Positions 61,966-64,000 of a stretch of 64,000 nucleotides of DNA are shown here, piece by piece (position 1 is the stretch's first letter; every line of letters starts with the position of its first letter). The stretch spans positions 1-64,000 of the forward strand of contig CAZBUJ010000015.1 in assembly GCA_964495075.1 (NCBI GenBank), written 5' to 3'. This DNA comes from JAFGJQ01 sp964495075. GTDB lineage: Bacteria > Planctomycetota > Phycisphaerae > UBA1845. The notes under the pieces were generated by a model. It was not told the origin of the DNA and made no database searches. It was given only the letters and a program-made list of their open reading frames with translations. The translations under genes and the position numbers were made by a program.

Positions 61966-64000
61966 TTATCCCGCCCCGCACAAAGCCGGTCGCTCCCGTC
62001 GCTCGGAATGGTTCGGATGGGGACCGGCAGCCGGGCTGGCCCCCTTCGTCTTGTCCGACTCTGAGTGACCCTTCGGTGCGGCTTTTCGCTGCTTAGGCCA
62101 CCCCGTCGATGGCGACGACCGCATCTGCGTGGACAACACGTGGGGCAATCCGTTGGCCGTCTCGAACGCCTGCACATCCCGGTAGTTCACCACGCCGTCT
62201 TGGTTGACATCCACCGCGCCGGCCACCTCCGCCGACAACGCGGACGTCCGCACCGACAGTTGCCGATGAACCGGGGCGGCATCACCGCCGGACAGCGCCG
62301 TGCAGGGACACGTCGTCCACTGGTGCCACTGACCGCTCAACAGCAGATAGTCGTTCGAGGTGAAGACGTTGTTGTTGTCGAAGTCCCCATCGCGGGTGCC
62401 GTCCCACGGACACCCGCCTGGGGCGGCCGGCCCGGCCATCGGCGACGATCCCCACTGGAACATCAGCCATGTCACGTCGTGGATGTCCACGTCACTGTCG
62501 TTGTCCGTGTCACCCGGCGCCAGCAGCAGCGGACTGCCGACCGGGTCGACCAGCTCGTACTGACCGTCGGCCACGGTCAGCGGCTGAGTGCCATAGAGCG
62601 TGTGCTGCTCGTCCTTCGCGCAGACGTGTGTCCACTCGCCGCACCCGACCTCCACCACGGCCGAGCCAATGGCGACACCGCCGCCCGGATTCGTGAACTC
62701 GACCTCGAGGCTGACCGGCGCCGCGCAGTCACCCGAAACGTCGTGGCCGGCCACGAACTTGATGCACCGCATGAGCGGGCCTGATGGCCAGTCGTCGGCG
62801 TTGACGCCGAACAAATCCACCGTCACCACCACATCGTTTACCGGATTCACCGTGATCGACTGCACGCACGACGACCAACGGCCGCACGCGTCGGTGGCCA
62901 CCCACGTGACCGCCGTCGTTCCCGACGGGTACGGATCCGTCAACGGCAGTGCGTCGCTGCGCGTGCCCTCGATCACCGGGGCCGGATCGCAGTTGTCCGT
63001 CGCCGTCGCCGGCGTGATGGAAACCGTTGCGGTACAGAGACCGGCGTCGGCGCTGGTGACCACGTCCGGCGGACACGTGATCACCGGCGGCGTGTCGTCC
63101 AGCCCGAACACGGGCGTGTCGACCAGGGTTGTGGAAACCGGCATGCCCTGGTAACTCAGTTCCGACGGGAATGCGCCGACCGTCGCCAGCAACCGCACGT
63201 CGGTCGCCTCGCACTCGTCCGCCGCGGTGAACAAGAGGGTGGCCAGAAGCGCATCGTCGGACGTTTCCGTGTCACCCCCCGGAAGATCGGCATAGCTGCC
63301 CAGCTCGATGCGGTTCTCGGGGTCGGGGGGCGTTCCCGGCGCGATGGATGGCGGCTGGTGGCCGGAGAACGGAACATCCGTATATGTCCCGCTGACGAAC
63401 TCGAGCTTGGTATCGTCGAATTCCAACCACGCCGTGAAGCCGGTCACCGGCTGAATGAGATCTCGCATCCACAACTCGACCGCGATCTGGTGGCGTGGGA
63501 TGCCGGGCTCGGCCTCCTCCGGACAGTCTCCGGTCACCTCCAGCACGAGTCGGTTCGTGAACGTGCCGGTCCAGATGGCCCACAGGGCCTCGCCACTGAC
63601 TTCGTTGTTCTCGCCGTCGCCGACGTAGTTTTCCCATCCGCCGGTGCCGAGTTGAATGCTCTTGAGATAGTCGACCGCCAGATGGACCGCGTCGATATAC
63701 CCGCCCATCTGAAACAGGGCGAGGGTCGCGTACGCCGTTTCCTGAGTCGTTTCTTCGCCCGGCGTCACCAGCGTCGCGTTCCAGGTGAAACCGCCGGACG
63801 GCATGATCTGGTACGAGGCCAGAACGTCGGCCAGGTCCCGCAGACTGCTCGCCGATGCGTACGAGCCACCGGTCGGATCAAAGTCCTCGCCGACGAAAGC
63901 CAGGGCGTAGACCGCACCGGCCAACCCGATCACGTCGAAGTACTCACCCGCCTGTAGCAGATCGATCTCGGCCTTCACGCCGGCGATCCAGATGTCCAGC
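61966..64000 (-). CDS. Modular secreted protein: squalene-cyclase-type toroid, cohesin-like, HYR and dockerin-like domains (5' truncated)
   Basis: The frame is open to the right edge, so the start and signal peptide are missing; 677 residues are present. The first 150 residues are an alpha/alpha toroid of the prenyltransferase/squalene-oxidase-repeat type ('ETTQETAYATLALFQMGG', 'YLKSIQLGTGGWENYVG'). A cohesin-like domain follows ('TGFTAWLEFDDTKLEFVSG'), then a HYR domain ('PPVITCPPDVVTSADAGLC' to 'DACGRWSSCVQSITV') and a beta domain with Cys. The end has dockerin-like loops: 'GDTDNDSDVDIHDVTWLMFQ', 'GDFDNNNVFTSNDY', 'VDVNQDGVVNYRDVQAFE', plus a charged tail. Toroid domains in this context probably bind rather than cyclise. 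Function unknown. Confidence 0.8.
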   Translation of the reverse strand, partial: LDIWIAGVKAEIDLLQAGEYFDVIGLAGAVYALAFVGEDFDPTGGSYASASSLRDLADVLASYQIMPSGGFTWNATLVTPGEETTQETAYATLALFQMGGYIDAVHLAVDYLKSIQLGTGGWENYVGDGENNEVSGEALWAIWTGTFTNRLVLEVTGDCPEEAEPGIPRHQIAVELWMRDLIQPVTGFTAWLEFDDTKLEFVSGTYTDVPFSGHQPPSIAPGTPPDPENRIELGSYADLPGGDTETSDDALLATLLFTAADECEATDVRLLATVGAFPSELSYQGMPVSTTLVDTPVFGLDDTPPVITCPPDVVTSADAGLCTATVSITPATATDNCDPAPVIEGTRSDALPLTDPYPSGTTAVTWVATDACGRWSSCVQSITVNPVNDVVVTVDLFGVNADDWPSGPLMRCIKFVAGHDVSGDCAAPVSLEVEFTNPGGGVAIGSAVVEVGCGEWTHVCAKDEQHTLYGTQPLTVADGQYELVDPVGSPLLLAPGDTDNDSDVDIHDVTWLMFQWGSSPMAGPAAPGGCPWDGTRDGDFDNNNVFTSNDYLLLSGQWHQWTTCPCTALSGGDAAPVHRQLSVRTSALSAEVAGAVDVNQDGVVNYRDVQAFETANGLPHVLSTQMRSSPSTGWPKQRKAAPKGHSESDKTKGASPAAGPHPNHSERRERPALCGAG

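Noticed and set aside
1..64000. tRNA or rRNA genes
   Set aside because: No cloverleaf, CCA-flanked or conserved rRNA segments noticed by eye; a tRNA scan would settle it.

Overview
The window reads as a chromosomal segment of a GC-rich planctomycete, most likely of the Phycisphaerae or a related class. The inference rests on features that occur together in that phylum: secreted proteins with dockerin-like ends built on a 'DxDVDLxDFxxFQ' motif, a PEP-CTERM protein, Asp/Asn/Cys-rich 'DCNDNGxPDECE' spacers, an LL-diaminopimelate aminotransferase, and several ECF sigma factors tied to Ser/Thr kinases with TPR tails. I saw no rRNA, tRNA, CRISPR array, transposase or phage gene. Most long open frames opposite real genes are GC-driven shadows.

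Layout. 1-3.2 kb: N-terminal half of a membrane protein running off the left edge, a receiver-DUF3052 fusion, and a PEP-CTERM protein. 3.5-10.6 kb (minus): a four-gene operon with a 2-hydroxyacyl-CoA dehydratase-like protein, a 1273-residue double-domain activase, a 90-residue protein and a zinc-type alcohol dehydrogenase. 11.4-15.5 kb: a four-repeat secreted protein, then an ECF sigma, a zinc anti-sigma and two Spy/CpxP-like proteins. 15.7-19.3 kb (minus): carbamoyltransferase, SxtJ-like, DUF5989 and SGNH hydrolase operon. 20.3-26.6 kb: a complete RND efflux system. 26.9-30.3 kb: a secreted beta-repeat protein with a dockerin-like end and a PHP phosphodiesterase. 30.5-33.4 kb: a G-rich tandem repeat, a methanethiol methyltransferase, a 38-residue membrane peptide and an L-cysteine desulfidase-type protein. 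33.7-37 kb (minus): a MerR regulator with its own operator-promoter, a retropepsin-like lipoprotein and a methyltransferase.

37.3-41 kb (minus) and 48.5-51.2 kb (plus) are two copies of an ECF sigma plus TPR-kinase module. 41.3-45.4 kb holds two membrane glycosyltransferases. 45.6-48.2 kb is a second sigma/anti-sigma/Spy-like unit ending in an EF-hand protein with a Cys-Gly tail. 51.3-53.2 kb has a TauE/SafE permease and an EamA transporter. 53.3-57.7 kb has dapL, an aspartate-type aminotransferase and pckA, the last two overlapping by 4 bp. 57.7-64 kb carries three large secreted modular proteins with dockerin-like ends; the last runs off the right edge.

Two themes stand out. One is envelope sensing: two parallel sigma/anti-sigma/Spy-like operons, each ending in an unusual secreted protein, plus two kinase-linked sigma modules. 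The other is surface and secreted modular proteins. Metabolic genes (activase operon, sulfur genes, aminotransferase-PEPCK) suggest some low-oxygen capacity, but this is inference.
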